This document shows positions 9,024 to 18,155 of a DNA stretch of 64,000 nt, one piece after another; positions within the stretch are counted from its first letter, which is position 1, and every line of letters starts with the position of its first letter. Source of the stretch: Rhodospirillaceae bacterium LM-1 (lineage in GTDB: Bacteria > Pseudomonadota > Alphaproteobacteria > Rhodospirillales > WMHbin7); assembly GCA_902725215.1 (NCBI GenBank), contig CACUVI010000027.1, positions 111,455 through 175,454 of the forward strand, read 5' to 3'. The position numbers and the translations under genes are program-made. The notes under the pieces are model-generated. The model ran no database searches. It was not told the DNA's origin and was given only the letters and a program-made list of their open reading frames with translations.

Positions 9024-10127
9024 TTACTTCTTGTAGTCGTAGGTGCCTTTCGACCAGACATACATGACATAGCCCGGCGCGGTCACGTCGCCCTTGGCGT
9101 CGAAACCGATATTGCCCAGCACGGTCTTGAACTTGCTCTTCTTCAGTTCGGCCGCCACCTTCTTGGTGTCGGTGGCCTTGGTGGCCTCGACCGCCTGCGC
9201 CCAAGCCTGGATGGTGCCGTAGGTGTAAAGCGTGTAGCCCTCGGGCTTGTAGCCCTTGGCGGTGAATTTGGCGACCAGATCCTTGTTGGCCGGGTCCTTG
9301 GCCGGATCGGGGCTGAAGGTCATCAGCGTGCCTTCGCCAGCATCGCCGGTGATCTTCCAGAATTCTTCCGTGACCAAGGCATCGCCGGAAACCAGCACGG
9401 CCTTCAGGCCCTGTTCCTTGGCTTGGCGGATGATCAGGCCGCCTTCGGTATGGTAGCCGCCCAGATAGATCACGTCGGCCTTCACTTCCTTCAGCTTGCT
9501 GACCAGGGCCGAATAGTCCTTCTCGCCCGCCGAGATGGCTTCATACAGAACTTCCTTCACGCCCGCCTTGTTCAGCGCCGCTTTGGTTTCATCGGCCAGA
9601 CCCTTGCCATAGGCGGTCTTGTCGTGGATGACGGCGATGTTCTTGCCCTTGAAATGCTTGGCCAGATAGGCCGCCGCCGTTCCGCCTTGCTGATCGTCGC
9701 GCCCACAGGTGCGAAACACGTTGGCGAAGCCGCGCTCGGTGAAGGTGGGATTGGTCGAAGCGGGCGAAATTTGCAAGATGCCCTCTTCCTTATAGACTTC
9801 GGACGCCGGGATCGAGGAACCCGAACAGAAGTGGCCCGCCACCAGCGCCACCTTCTTGGAGGCCATCTGATTGGCGACAGCGACCGCCTGCTTGGGATCG
9901 CAAGCGTCGTCGCCCACTTCCAGCTTCAGCTTCTGCCCCATCACGCCGCCCTTGGCGTTGATGTCTTCGACGGCCATTTCGGCGCCGCGCTTCATCTGTT
10001 CGCCGAAAGCGGCATATTGGCCGGTCATCGGGCCGACGGTGGAAATGGTGATGTCGGCCATGGCGGCTTGGGCCGTTAGCGCCATGATCGCGCTGGCGGC
10101 CAACAGTGTCGTCTTGATGCTGGTCAT
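9024..10127 (-). CDS. livJ: Branched-chain amino acid ABC transporter substrate-binding protein (LivJ-like)
   Basis: 367 residues from the ATG at 10127, which follows a GGGAGA ribosome site and starts a clear Sec signal peptide (TTLLAASAIMALTAQAAMA, cleavage after AMA). The mature protein begins DITISTVGPMTGQYAAFGEQ, the usual opening of type I periplasmic binding proteins of the LivJ family, and has the conserved INAKGGVMGQKLKLEVGDDACDPKQAV region. The protein captures leucine, isoleucine, valine or related amino acids in the periplasm and delivers them to LivHM. The gene lies downstream of livH-M-G-F and the small membrane gene, 71 bases after it, and ends at a strong terminator. A longer in-frame reading upstream was not used because it lacks the signal peptide at its front. 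Confidence 0.92.
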   Translation of the reverse strand: MTSIKTTLLAASAIMALTAQAAMADITISTVGPMTGQYAAFGEQMKRGAEMAVEDINAKGGVMGQKLKLEVGDDACDPKQAVAVANQMASKKVALVAGHFCSGSSIPASEVYKEEGILQISPASTNPTFTERGFANVFRTCGRDDQQGGTAAAYLAKHFKGKNIAVIHDKTAYGKGLADETKAALNKAGVKEVLYEAISAGEKDYSALVSKLKEVKADVIYLGGYHTEGGLIIRQAKEQGLKAVLVSGDALVTEEFWKITGDAGEGTLMTFSPDPAKDPANKDLVAKFTAKGYKPEGYTLYTYGTIQAWAQAVEATKATDTKKVAAELKKSKFKTVLGNIGFDAKGDVTAPGYVMYVWSKGTYDYKK

Positions 10128-10198
10128 GCGGTCGTCTCCCAATGTGGATCGAGATGGTGCGATAGAATAAACCATTTTAAGTTGTCCCGCGAATCCTT

Positions 10199-10563
10199 CT
10201 AAATACGCGGTTCGCTCTGGGTTGTTTCCCTCCAGGTGAAGACCCCCCGGCGTTCGTATAGCCAGGGATATTGGCGCACCATCAACGCCGCCAGGGCGGT
10301 GCGATAGGCGACAAGCGTAAAGATGGTCAGCAGGATCGTGTCGATCAGATAGCCCGAAAGCGACAGAAGTTCGCCCTGGAACAAGGCGTAGATCAGGAAG
10401 CGCGCTCCCATTCCCAACAAGGGCGCATAGACCAGACATTGCCAGATCGGTCGCCATGTGCGGCCCAGCGCATGTCCGGTCATGATGGCGCAGCCGCCCG
10501 CGAAAATGATGGTGATGCCTATAAACACGCCGACGCTGGTGCCCATGACGTCCTGGAAGCTGA

Positions 10564-10567
<4 letters not shown>
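10199..10567 (-). CDS. Small integral membrane protein of the liv operon (possibly DUF6867)
   Basis: 122 residues with three or four hydrophobic stretches (GVFIGITIIFAGGCAIMTG, WQCLVYAPLLGMGARFLIYAL, GYLIDTILLTIFTLVAYRTALAALM) and a polar tail with YPWLYERRGVFTW. It overlaps the end of livF by four bases and precedes the binding-protein gene, so it belongs to the transport operon. A protein of this size and position is common in alphaproteobacterial liv operons, and I believe it matches the family called DUF6867, but this is from memory. Its role is unknown; an accessory function in the transporter is the simplest guess. Confidence 0.75.
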
Positions 10568-11267
<700 letters not shown>

Positions 11268-11274
<7 letters not shown>

Positions 11275-12086
11275 GCGTCTTCCTCCGCATCCTCGGCTTC
11301 GCCCAGATAGGCGCGGATGACGGCCTTGTCGGCGCGCACATGGCTGGGAGGTCCTTCGGCGATCTTGCGGCCATAATCCAGCACCACCACATGGTCGGAA
11401 ATGCCCATCACCACGCTCATATCGTGTTCTATCAACAGGATGCCGATTTCTTCTTCGCGCTTGATCGACAGCAATAGCTGATTGAGATCCGCCGATTCCT
11501 TTGGATTCAACCCCGCCGCCGGTTCGTCGAGGCACAGAAGTTCAGGACCTGTGCACATGGCTCTGACGATTTCCAATCGGCGCTGATCGCCATAGGGCAG
11601 GGCGTTCGCGGCTTCGTCGGCCTTGGCGGTCAGGCCAACCTTGTCCAGCCAGTGGCGCGCCAGCTCCAGCGCGTTTCTTTCCGCCTTGCGATAGCCGGGA
11701 AGTCCGAACAAGCCGCCCAGCGTGAAGAGCGAGGCCTTCATCAAAGCCGCATGTTGGGCCACCATCAAATTTTCCAGCACCGTCATGTTGGAAAACAGGC
11801 GAATGTTCTGGAAGGTGCGCGCCACGCGAGCGGTTCTGGTGATCAGGTGGCCGTCCAGACGTTCCAGCAAGAAGCGCTGGCCATTCTTGTGGGTCAGCGA
11901 CAGCATGCCCGAGCTGGGGCGGTAGAAGCCGGTCAGGCAATTGAAGACGGTGGTCTTGCCAGCGCCATTGGGGCCGATGATGGCCGTGATCTCGCGAGGT
12001 TGCGCCTCGAAGGACAGATCGCCGATGGCGATCAATCCGCCAAAGCGCATGGTCAGATGATCGACGGCCAGAAGCGGGGCGCTCAC
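11268..12086 (-). CDS. livG: Branched-chain amino acid ABC transporter ATP-binding protein LivG
   Basis: 272 residues. Second ATPase of the Liv importer. Motifs: MRFGGLIAIGDLSF at the front, Walker A GPNGAGKTTVFNCLTGFYRP, the LivG hallmark RTFQNIRLFSNMTVLENLMVAQH, the signature replaced by the family-typical LPYGDQRRLEIVRAM, Walker B LLCLDEPAAGLNP and the EHDMSVVM switch region. It overlaps livM by four bases and livF by seven, so all are probably translated as a coupled set. Confidence 0.96.
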
Positions 12087-13336
12087 GGCTTATTCCCCTT
12101 CAGGCGAACCGTGGGGTCGCGCTTGCTCATCAGCCCCTCGGGCCGCCAGACCATGATCATCACCATGGCGCAGCCGAAGGCCAGCATGCGGTATTGCGCC
12201 AATTCGCGGAACCATTCCGGAATGCCGATCAAAAGGATGGCCGCGAAGGCGACGCCCATCTGGCTGCCCTTGCCGCCCAAGACCGCGATGGCCAGGATCA
12301 GGGCCGATTCGATGAAGGTGAAGCTGTCGGGGCTGATAAAGCCCTGGCGGGTGGCGAAGAAAGAACCGGCGAAGCCCGCGAACATGGCGCCCAGCGCGAA
12401 GGCCGACAATTTCACCATGGTCGGGTTGATGCCCAGGGCCTTGCAGGCGATCTCGTCTTCGCGCAAGGCCTCCCAGGCCCGGCCCAGCGGCAATTTGCGG
12501 ATGCGAATGGTGAACAGATTGGTGGCCAGCGCCAACAGCAAGATCAGGTAGTAAAGAAACACCACGCGGTGGAAGCTGGAATAGTCGAGCGAGAAAAAAT
12601 CGTGGAAGGCGGTGATTCCCTCCGCGGGTTCGGCGGTAAAGGGGAGACCGAAGAAGGACGGGCGCTGGATCGATGAAATGCCGTTGGGGCCGCCGGTGAA
12701 ATTCTGCCAGTTGAGCAGAATGACGCGGATGATCTCGCCGAAACCCAGCGTGACGATGGCCAAATAATCGCCGCGCAGCCTGAGCACCGGAAATCCCAGC
12801 AGAATGCCGAACAAGGCGGCGAACAGGCCCGCCAGCGGCAGGCAGATCCAAAAGGACAGACCGAAATTCAGCGAGAGCAGCGCATAGGAATAGGCCCCCA
12901 CCGCATAGAAGGCGACATAGCCCAGATCGAGCAGCCCAGCCAGCCCGACCACGATGTTCAGGCCCCAACCCAGCATCACGTAAATCAGGATCAGGGTGGC
13001 CTTGTCGATCAGGTTGCGGTCAGCGAAAGGCAACATGGGCAAGACGAGGGCGACGCCCGCCAGCAGATAGCCGCTCCAGCCCAGGCGGCGGGTGACGGCG
13101 GCGAATTTTGGCGCCATGCCTTCGCTTGCCGCCATGAAAAAGGGCCTTGAAAGGCCCATGACGAGACGACCAGCGAAGACGATGGCGGTGGCGGCGGCGA
13201 CCCAATCGAGGCGAAAGCCCAGATCGGTGCCGGAAGCGCCGTCAGGCAGGCGAAATCCGGCAAGCGGCAAGGCTAGGCCGAAGGCGATCAGGGCGGCCAG
13301 CCCAGCGTCTTTCAGCAAGAAGGGCAGCCTGTTCAT
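12083..13336 (-). CDS. livM: Branched-chain amino acid ABC transporter permease LivM
   Basis: 417 residues. Membrane subunit with about ten hydrophobic segments. The ~115-residue N-terminal extension (LLKDAGLAALIAFGLALPLAGF to FADRNLIDKATLILIYVML) corresponds to the extra region found in long LivM proteins such as that of E. coli. The core has the conserved GLAGLLDLGYVAFYAVGAYSYAL, GILLGFPVLRLRGDYLAIVTLGF and AWEALREDEIACKALGINP, the last being the EAA-type loop that contacts LivG/LivF. It lies three bases after livH. Confidence 0.95.
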   Translation of the reverse strand: MNRLPFLLKDAGLAALIAFGLALPLAGFRLPDGASGTDLGFRLDWVAAATAIVFAGRLVMGLSRPFFMAASEGMAPKFAAVTRRLGWSGYLLAGVALVLPMLPFADRNLIDKATLILIYVMLGWGLNIVVGLAGLLDLGYVAFYAVGAYSYALLSLNFGLSFWICLPLAGLFAALFGILLGFPVLRLRGDYLAIVTLGFGEIIRVILLNWQNFTGGPNGISSIQRPSFFGLPFTAEPAEGITAFHDFFSLDYSSFHRVVFLYYLILLLALATNLFTIRIRKLPLGRAWEALREDEIACKALGINPTMVKLSAFALGAMFAGFAGSFFATRQGFISPDSFTFIESALILAIAVLGGKGSQMGVAFAAILLIGIPEWFRELAQYRMLAFGCAMVMIMVWRPEGLMSKRDPTVRLKGNKP

Positions 13337-13339
13337 GCG

Positions 13340-14254
13340 CTAGACCTTTTCCACTTCCGGGCGGCCCAACAGGCCGGTGGGGCGAAAGATCAGCACCAAT
13401 ACCAGGATCGAGAAGGCGGCGACATCCTTGTATTCGGTGGTGAAATACCCCGACCAGAAAGCCTCGATCAAGCCGATCAGAAGTCCGCCCAGCATGGCGC
13501 CGGGAAGCGATCCGATGCCGCCCAACACCGCCGCCGTGAAGGCCTTGATGCCCGCCAGAAAGCCGATATAGAAATCGATCACACCGTAATAAAGCGTCAC
13601 CATCAGCCCGGCCACGGCGGCAAGTGCTGCGCCGATCACGAAGGTGGCCGAGATGGTGCGGTCCACATTCACGCCGATCAGGGCGGCCATGGTCATGTCT
13701 TGTTCGCAGGCCCGTTGGGCGCGGCCCAGGCTGGTGTTCTTGATCAGCCAGGTAAAGCCGATCATCAAAGCGATGGTCAGCGCCACGATGAAGATTTGCA
13801 GGAACGACAGGCGCACGGCGAAGCCTTCCGCCTCCATCAGAATCAAGCCGCCCGGCACGGTGGGCGGCAGGGTCTTCACCCTAGCACCTTGCAGAATTTG
13901 CACCAGATTGCCCAGCAGGATCGACATGCCGATGGCGGTGATCAGGGGGGCTAGGCGGAACGATCCGCGAAGCGGTCGATAGGCCAGCCGCTCAACCGCC
14001 CAGCCCCACAGGGCCGTGAAGCCCATGGCGAGGATCAGGACCAACAACAAAGCCAGCGGCACATAGGTGACGCCCATGGCGCCCAGAACCAGGAAAGCGA
14101 TCAGAGAGATGAAGGCGCCGATCATGTATATTTCGCCATGGGCGAAATTGATCATGCCGATGATGCCATAGACCATCGTGTAGCCGATGGCGATCAGGCC
14201 GTAAATGGCCCCCAGCGTCACGCCATTGATCAATTGCTGAAGAAAATAAGCCAC
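13340..14254 (-). CDS. livH: Branched-chain amino acid ABC transporter permease LivH
   Basis: 304 residues, first gene of the liv operon. Hydrophobic throughout, with the LivH signatures LINGVTLGAIYGLIAIGYTMVYGIIGMINFAHGEIYMIGAF at the front (quoted in parts: GAIYGLIAIGYTMVYG, MINFAHG), the cytoplasmic loop RAQRACEQDMTMAALIGVN that docks on the ATPases, and AVLGGIGSLPGAMLGG. It forms the heterodimeric channel with LivM. The operon promoter should lie in the 422-base gap upstream, which it shares with the divergent pilus operon. Confidence 0.95.
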   Translation of the reverse strand: MAYFLQQLINGVTLGAIYGLIAIGYTMVYGIIGMINFAHGEIYMIGAFISLIAFLVLGAMGVTYVPLALLLVLILAMGFTALWGWAVERLAYRPLRGSFRLAPLITAIGMSILLGNLVQILQGARVKTLPPTVPGGLILMEAEGFAVRLSFLQIFIVALTIALMIGFTWLIKNTSLGRAQRACEQDMTMAALIGVNVDRTISATFVIGAALAAVAGLMVTLYYGVIDFYIGFLAGIKAFTAAVLGGIGSLPGAMLGGLLIGLIEAFWSGYFTTEYKDVAAFSILVLVLIFRPTGLLGRPEVEKV

Positions 14255-14676
14255 TTGCGCTCCCGGCCAGTTCGCTTACCAGAAACCTACCTGCCTGGGC
14301 GGGGGTGTCAAGGGCGCATGCGGCGCGGCTTGCGCCGTGAGACGAGTCTCCGCGAATACTTTTTACATCAAGTAATATTCCAGATTTAGCTTTTACGAAT
14401 ACCTGGGATGGGCGCGACTCGGGGATGAGATTTGCCGAGTCGCCTACATTTTCCCAAACCACAAAATGTCGCGACCGATCCGGCAACCTCCCCCTCCTGT
14501 TGTGGGGAGAGGCATCCAACCCATTGGAAATGATCACTCTCCTGGCGTTAACCGTTCTGTCCGCGTCTAGACGAAAAACCGTTAAGTTCCGGGCTTTTCT
14601 AGAATTAACCGAATCTTAGTCGCATGCCTGTTAGGCAGGATCGTTGATATATTATGCGAAGTGGGTTCAAGGACCG
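14255..14676. other. Divergent intergenic region between liv and pilus operons
   Basis: 422 bases without a convincing gene. It must hold the promoters of livH (minus) and of the pilus TPR gene (plus). It contains an AT-rich patch (about 14355-14400), a 9-bp inverted repeat (14414-14443), and a second AT-rich patch with repeated AACCGTT/ACCGTTAAG words (14546-14615). I could not place a confident -35/-10 pair or a sigma-54 site. Confidence 0.6.
14414..14443. promoter_or_regulatory. Inverted repeat in liv/pilus divergent region
   Basis: GCGACTCGG (14414-14422) is the exact reverse complement of CCGAGTCGC (14435-14443), with 12 bases between. It has no T-tract in either direction, so an operator for a dimeric regulator is as likely as a terminator. 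The regulator is unknown. Confidence 0.35.
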
Positions 14677-16212
14677 ATGAGTGTTCTTTTCAAAGCGCTA
14701 GCGAAAGCTGCCGAGGCCAATAAGGCCCGGCATCGTTCGGCTGGCGTTTTGCCGACGTCCCAGCCTTCTTCCCCGTCGCGTCCGCAATCCCAGCCCCAGC
14801 CGCAATATCCCAGAAATCCGGCCCCTTCGCGCAGACCCGCCGCTCATTCGGCCATGTGGCAGGCGCTGTCGGCCGCCGCTTCCAACGCCGGACAGGGGGT
14901 TACGGACCTTAATCGGGATTTTGCGCCCGAGCCTGAATTGGGTGAGGTTCCCGCCAAGCGTCGTTTCGATTTGGGCGGCTTCAAGCGTCTGGGCGGCCTG
15001 GGTGGGCGTGTCCGCCTTAGCGAAACCATGGGGCGGCCCAGCCCGCGTCCTTTCCGCATCGCGCTGATGGTGCTGGTGACGGCCCTGGGCGGCACGCTGG
15101 GTACCCTTTACTATTTTGGCGACGACACGCTGGCGATCTACGAAGAACTGATGGGCGATGAGCCTGCCCGTCAGCCGCCGACGCCGCGCAAGCCCAAGCC
15201 CATCGTCCAGGCGCCCAAGCCCGCCGAAACGCCGGTGGAGCCGGCTCAGGCGGAAGCGCCCAAACAGGAACCGAAACAAGACGAGGTGGCTCAGGCGCCC
15301 GCGGCGCCTGCAGCTCCCGAGACCGCCGTTCAGCCGCCCGCAGCCCCGGTTGGAGCGCCCAAATACATTCCGTCGTCGCCTGCCGTCAGCGATGCCGACG
15401 CTGCCGTTGACCGGGTGGTCGCGGAAGCCGGGCGTCGGACGTCCCAGGAAAAAGACATCGCCGACAAAGCGGCGGTCGATCTGCCCGGCTTGCTGGCCGA
15501 TGTACGCGCCCGCAAGGCGCAGGGCGCCGTCACGCCCCAGATCGACGTGCGCAAGGCTTCAGGCACGCCCAGCGTGGTCGTTCCCGGCGGCGAAACCAAG
15601 CTCGACATGGTGCGCGTGCGCACCAGCTCCAGCCAAGTGCGCGAAGAGTCCGAGATGGCCTATGCGCGCCTGATGTCCGGCCAGTTCGAAGGTGCGGCTA
15701 TTCTTTACGGCGAAGTCCTGAAGCGCGAGCCTAGGAACCTGTCGGCGCTGATGGGACGCGCTGCGGCCCTTCACAAGCTGGGCCAGATGGGCGAGGCGCG
15801 CGGCCTGTACCAACAGGCCCTGGCGATCAGCCCCGGCAATCGCGAGGTGCTGGCCAATCTGATGTCTCTGTACGGATCGGAAGATCCCAGGGACGCGCTG
15901 CGCCAGCTTGAAATGCTGCAGCAGGACAATCCCGGCTTCAGCCCCATTCCCGCCCAGATGGCCAATCTTTACGCCCAGTCGGGCGATCTTTCCGCCGCCA
16001 TCCGGTATCTGGGGCTGGCTGTTCAACTGGCGCCCGAAAATCTTTTGTACCGCTTCAATCTGGCCGTCATGCAAGACCGGGCAGGCATGTCTTCGGAAGC
16101 GGCAAATTCCTACGAAACCGTTCTCAATCTGGCCGCCAGGGGAAGCGTTGCGGCGCTGCCCATGCCGGTGGGACAGGTCAAGGAACGGCTCAGCTATCTA
16201 AGGACGAGGTGA
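14677..16212 (+). CDS. Membrane-anchored TPR protein of the pilus locus (MshN-like)
   Basis: 511 residues from the ATG at 14677 (AAGGA just upstream). Layout: a basic/Pro-rich cytoplasmic N-terminus, one membrane helix at about 128-150 (IALMVLVTALGGTLGTLYYF), a long Pro/Ala/Gln-rich linker (about 165-240), and a C-terminal block of TPR repeats (about 325-500) with AYARLMSGQFEGAAILY, ALMGRAAALHKLGQMGEARG and LYAQSGDLSAAIRYLGLA. This matches the size and layout of MshN, the TPR protein next to the ExeA-like ATPase MshM in MSHA pilus loci; here too the ATPase gene follows after 3 bases. It probably spans the periplasm to help assemble or place the secretin. The MshN equivalence rests on layout and gene order. 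Confidence 0.75.
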   Translation: MSVLFKALAKAAEANKARHRSAGVLPTSQPSSPSRPQSQPQPQYPRNPAPSRRPAAHSAMWQALSAAASNAGQGVTDLNRDFAPEPELGEVPAKRRFDLGGFKRLGGLGGRVRLSETMGRPSPRPFRIALMVLVTALGGTLGTLYYFGDDTLAIYEELMGDEPARQPPTPRKPKPIVQAPKPAETPVEPAQAEAPKQEPKQDEVAQAPAAPAAPETAVQPPAAPVGAPKYIPSSPAVSDADAAVDRVVAEAGRRTSQEKDIADKAAVDLPGLLADVRARKAQGAVTPQIDVRKASGTPSVVVPGGETKLDMVRVRTSSSQVREESEMAYARLMSGQFEGAAILYGEVLKREPRNLSALMGRAAALHKLGQMGEARGLYQQALAISPGNREVLANLMSLYGSEDPRDALRQLEMLQQDNPGFSPIPAQMANLYAQSGDLSAAIRYLGLAVQLAPENLLYRFNLAVMQDRAGMSSEAANSYETVLNLAARGSVAALPMPVGQVKERLSYLRTR

Positions 16213-16215
16213 CGC

Positions 16216-17256
16216 ATGCCCTATCTGGCCCATTTCGGATTGGTCGAAAAGCCGTTCACGCTAACCCCGAACCCTGAACTGTACATGCACACGGCCGATC
16301 ACACCGGCATCGCGCAGGCGGTGGTCTATGCGCTCAAGCAGCAGGCGGGCGTGATCAAGGTGGTGGGCGACATCGGCACCGGCAAGACGATGTTGTGCCG
16401 CATCTTGTTGCATGCACTGAACGACGTGCAGCCGCTGGCCTATATCAACGCGCCCGAGCGCGACGAGGAACGTCTGGTCGATACGGTCTGCACGGAATTC
16501 GGCGTTCAGCCCGGCTCGCGCGAAAGCGCCTATGAGGCGCTGCGCCATTTCCTGCTGGAAAAACATGCTCAGGGCCACATGCCCATCTTGATCGTTGACG
16601 AGGCGCAGGCCTTGGGCGTCGAGGGGCTGGAATCCCTGCGCCTGCTGTCGAATTTGGAAACCGAGCATGACAAGCTGTTGCAGATCGTGCTGTTCGGCCA
16701 GCCGGAACTGGATGCCCTGCTGAAGCGCTATGAGCTGCGCCAGCTTAATCAGCGTGTCGTACACAGTTTCTATACGCGCAAGCTGACCAGCGCCGAGGCC
16801 GAGCAATATGTGCGCCACCGCCTGTCTTGCACCAGGCGCAAGGGCAATCGGCGCGAACTGTTTTCGAAAGGGGCTTTGGCCCTGATGGCCAAGTCCAGCC
16901 GCGGCATTCCTCGCTTGCTGAACATCTTAAGCGAAAAGGCGCTGTTGGTGGCTTATTCCGAGACGGCGCCGCGCGTCGAGCGCTCGCATGTCGAGGATGC
17001 GATTGCCGATTCCAAGGATCTCTTGTTTTCGCCGGTTTCCATTCTGGACAAAACCACGACAAGGCGCGTCTTGTGGGCCGCCTTGGCGGCGGAAGCGGCG
17101 CTGGCCGCCGTTATCGCGCTGTTCTTGCTGCCGATCGGCGATTTCAAGGGATCGAGCTTTCTGGCCCGCCTGCTCGAAAGCGGCGTTCCCGCCATCGAAA
17201 GCACCCAGACCGCGGCCTTGCCAGGACCAGAGGCGCGCCAGCCTCAGGACCGTTGA
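16216..17256 (+). CDS. ExeA/MshM-type AAA ATPase of the pilus locus
   Basis: 346 residues. The front YLAHFGLVEKPFTLTPNPELYM is the hallmark of the ExeA/GspA/MshM family, followed by Walker A VGDIGTGKTMLCR (about residue 52-62), Walker B ILIVDEAQAL and sensor-like GQPELDALL. A membrane helix follows at about 286-307 (VLWAALAAEAALAAVIALFLL), leaving a short periplasmic tail. In type II secretion ExeA works with ExeB to insert the secretin through peptidoglycan; MshM is the pilus counterpart. The stop codon overlaps the start of the prepilin peptidase gene. Confidence 0.88.
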   Translation: MPYLAHFGLVEKPFTLTPNPELYMHTADHTGIAQAVVYALKQQAGVIKVVGDIGTGKTMLCRILLHALNDVQPLAYINAPERDEERLVDTVCTEFGVQPGSRESAYEALRHFLLEKHAQGHMPILIVDEAQALGVEGLESLRLLSNLETEHDKLLQIVLFGQPELDALLKRYELRQLNQRVVHSFYTRKLTSAEAEQYVRHRLSCTRRKGNRRELFSKGALALMAKSSRGIPRLLNILSEKALLVAYSETAPRVERSHVEDAIADSKDLLFSPVSILDKTTTRRVLWAALAAEAALAAVIALFLLPIGDFKGSSFLARLLESGVPAIESTQTAALPGPEARQPQDR

Positions 17257-18005
17257 TGTTGGAGAGCGTTCCGGCGCCTCTGCTTTACATCGTCTTCGCG
17301 CTTTACGGTTTGGCGACGGGCAGTCTGGCCGGGGCGCTGTCTTATCGTCTGCCCAGGCGCCAGCCGGTGATTTTCGATCGCTCGCGCTGCACATCTTGCG
17401 GCGCCACGTTAGGCGCGCGCGATCTGATCCCCGTTCTTTCCTGGCTGCTGGCCAAAGGCCGCTGCCGTCACTGCAAGGCGCCGGTCTCGTCTCGCTATCT
17501 TTGGATCGAATTGGCGGTCACCGCCTTGTTCCTGGCCGCCTTGGCGCTGGCCCCCAATTTATGGGCCGCCGTGTGCCTAGCCTTCCTGGGGGCGGGGCTG
17601 GTCGTGCTGATCGTAGCCGATCTTGAGGCGCGCATTCTGCCCGATCCCATTCAGGCTGGTTTGGCCTTGCTGGCCTTGGGCTGGCAGGCATCGACCCAGG
17701 CGGAATGGCAAGACATGATTCTGGGCGGGGGGCTGGGCCTGGGCGTGGGATTGTTGCTGCGCCTGTCCTATTTGGCTCTCAAGAAGCGCCATGGCCTGGG
17801 GATGGGCGACGTGAAGTTCCTGGGCGTGGCCGGTCTTTGGCTGGGGCTTGCCGCCCTGCCGTCCTTCTTGCTGTTGGCTGGCCTTCTGGGGGTGGCTTTC
17901 GGCCTAGTCTGGCGGCTGGCGACCGGGAACAAGGTGTTCCCTTTTGGTCCCGCCCTGGCCGCCGCTCTGTTCCTGACCTTGGCCGTTCTGCCCGTAATAC
18001 GCTAA
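17256..18005 (+). CDS. Prepilin peptidase / N-methyltransferase (A24 family)
   Basis: 249 residues. Polytopic membrane enzyme that removes the leader of type IV prepilins and methylates the new N-terminus. The cytoplasmic loop has two CxxC pairs (SRCTSCGA and GRCRHCKA) as in PilD/GspO. The two catalytic aspartates are in VADLEARILPD and GMGDVKFLG. About seven or eight hydrophobic segments follow the usual PilD layout. The start is the ATG overlapping the stop of the ATPase gene; a much longer upstream reading lies inside that gene and is spurious. Having the processing enzyme inside the pilus operon suggests the locus is self-contained. Confidence 0.93.
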   Translation: MLESVPAPLLYIVFALYGLATGSLAGALSYRLPRRQPVIFDRSRCTSCGATLGARDLIPVLSWLLAKGRCRHCKAPVSSRYLWIELAVTALFLAALALAPNLWAAVCLAFLGAGLVVLIVADLEARILPDPIQAGLALLALGWQASTQAEWQDMILGGGLGLGVGLLLRLSYLALKKRHGLGMGDVKFLGVAGLWLGLAALPSFLLLAGLLGVAFGLVWRLATGNKVFPFGPALAAALFLTLAVLPVIR

Positions 18006-18155
18006 ACCTAGGAAATCCGCCGAGTCGCGGCCAACAATATCTCGTTGATGCAAACCCAAAAAAGCCCTATATATTGTAAGTTGGATTGGAAGAGCTATAA
18101 GCAGGGGCAAAGATGCCTGCCCTGGGGTGCAACGGGTATCCAGGATTTGGAGACG

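Noticed and set aside
16827-17255. Long N-terminal extension of the prepilin peptidase
   Set aside because: The extension is an alternative frame of the ExeA-like ATPase gene. The ATG overlapping the ATPase stop gives a peptidase of normal length and topology.
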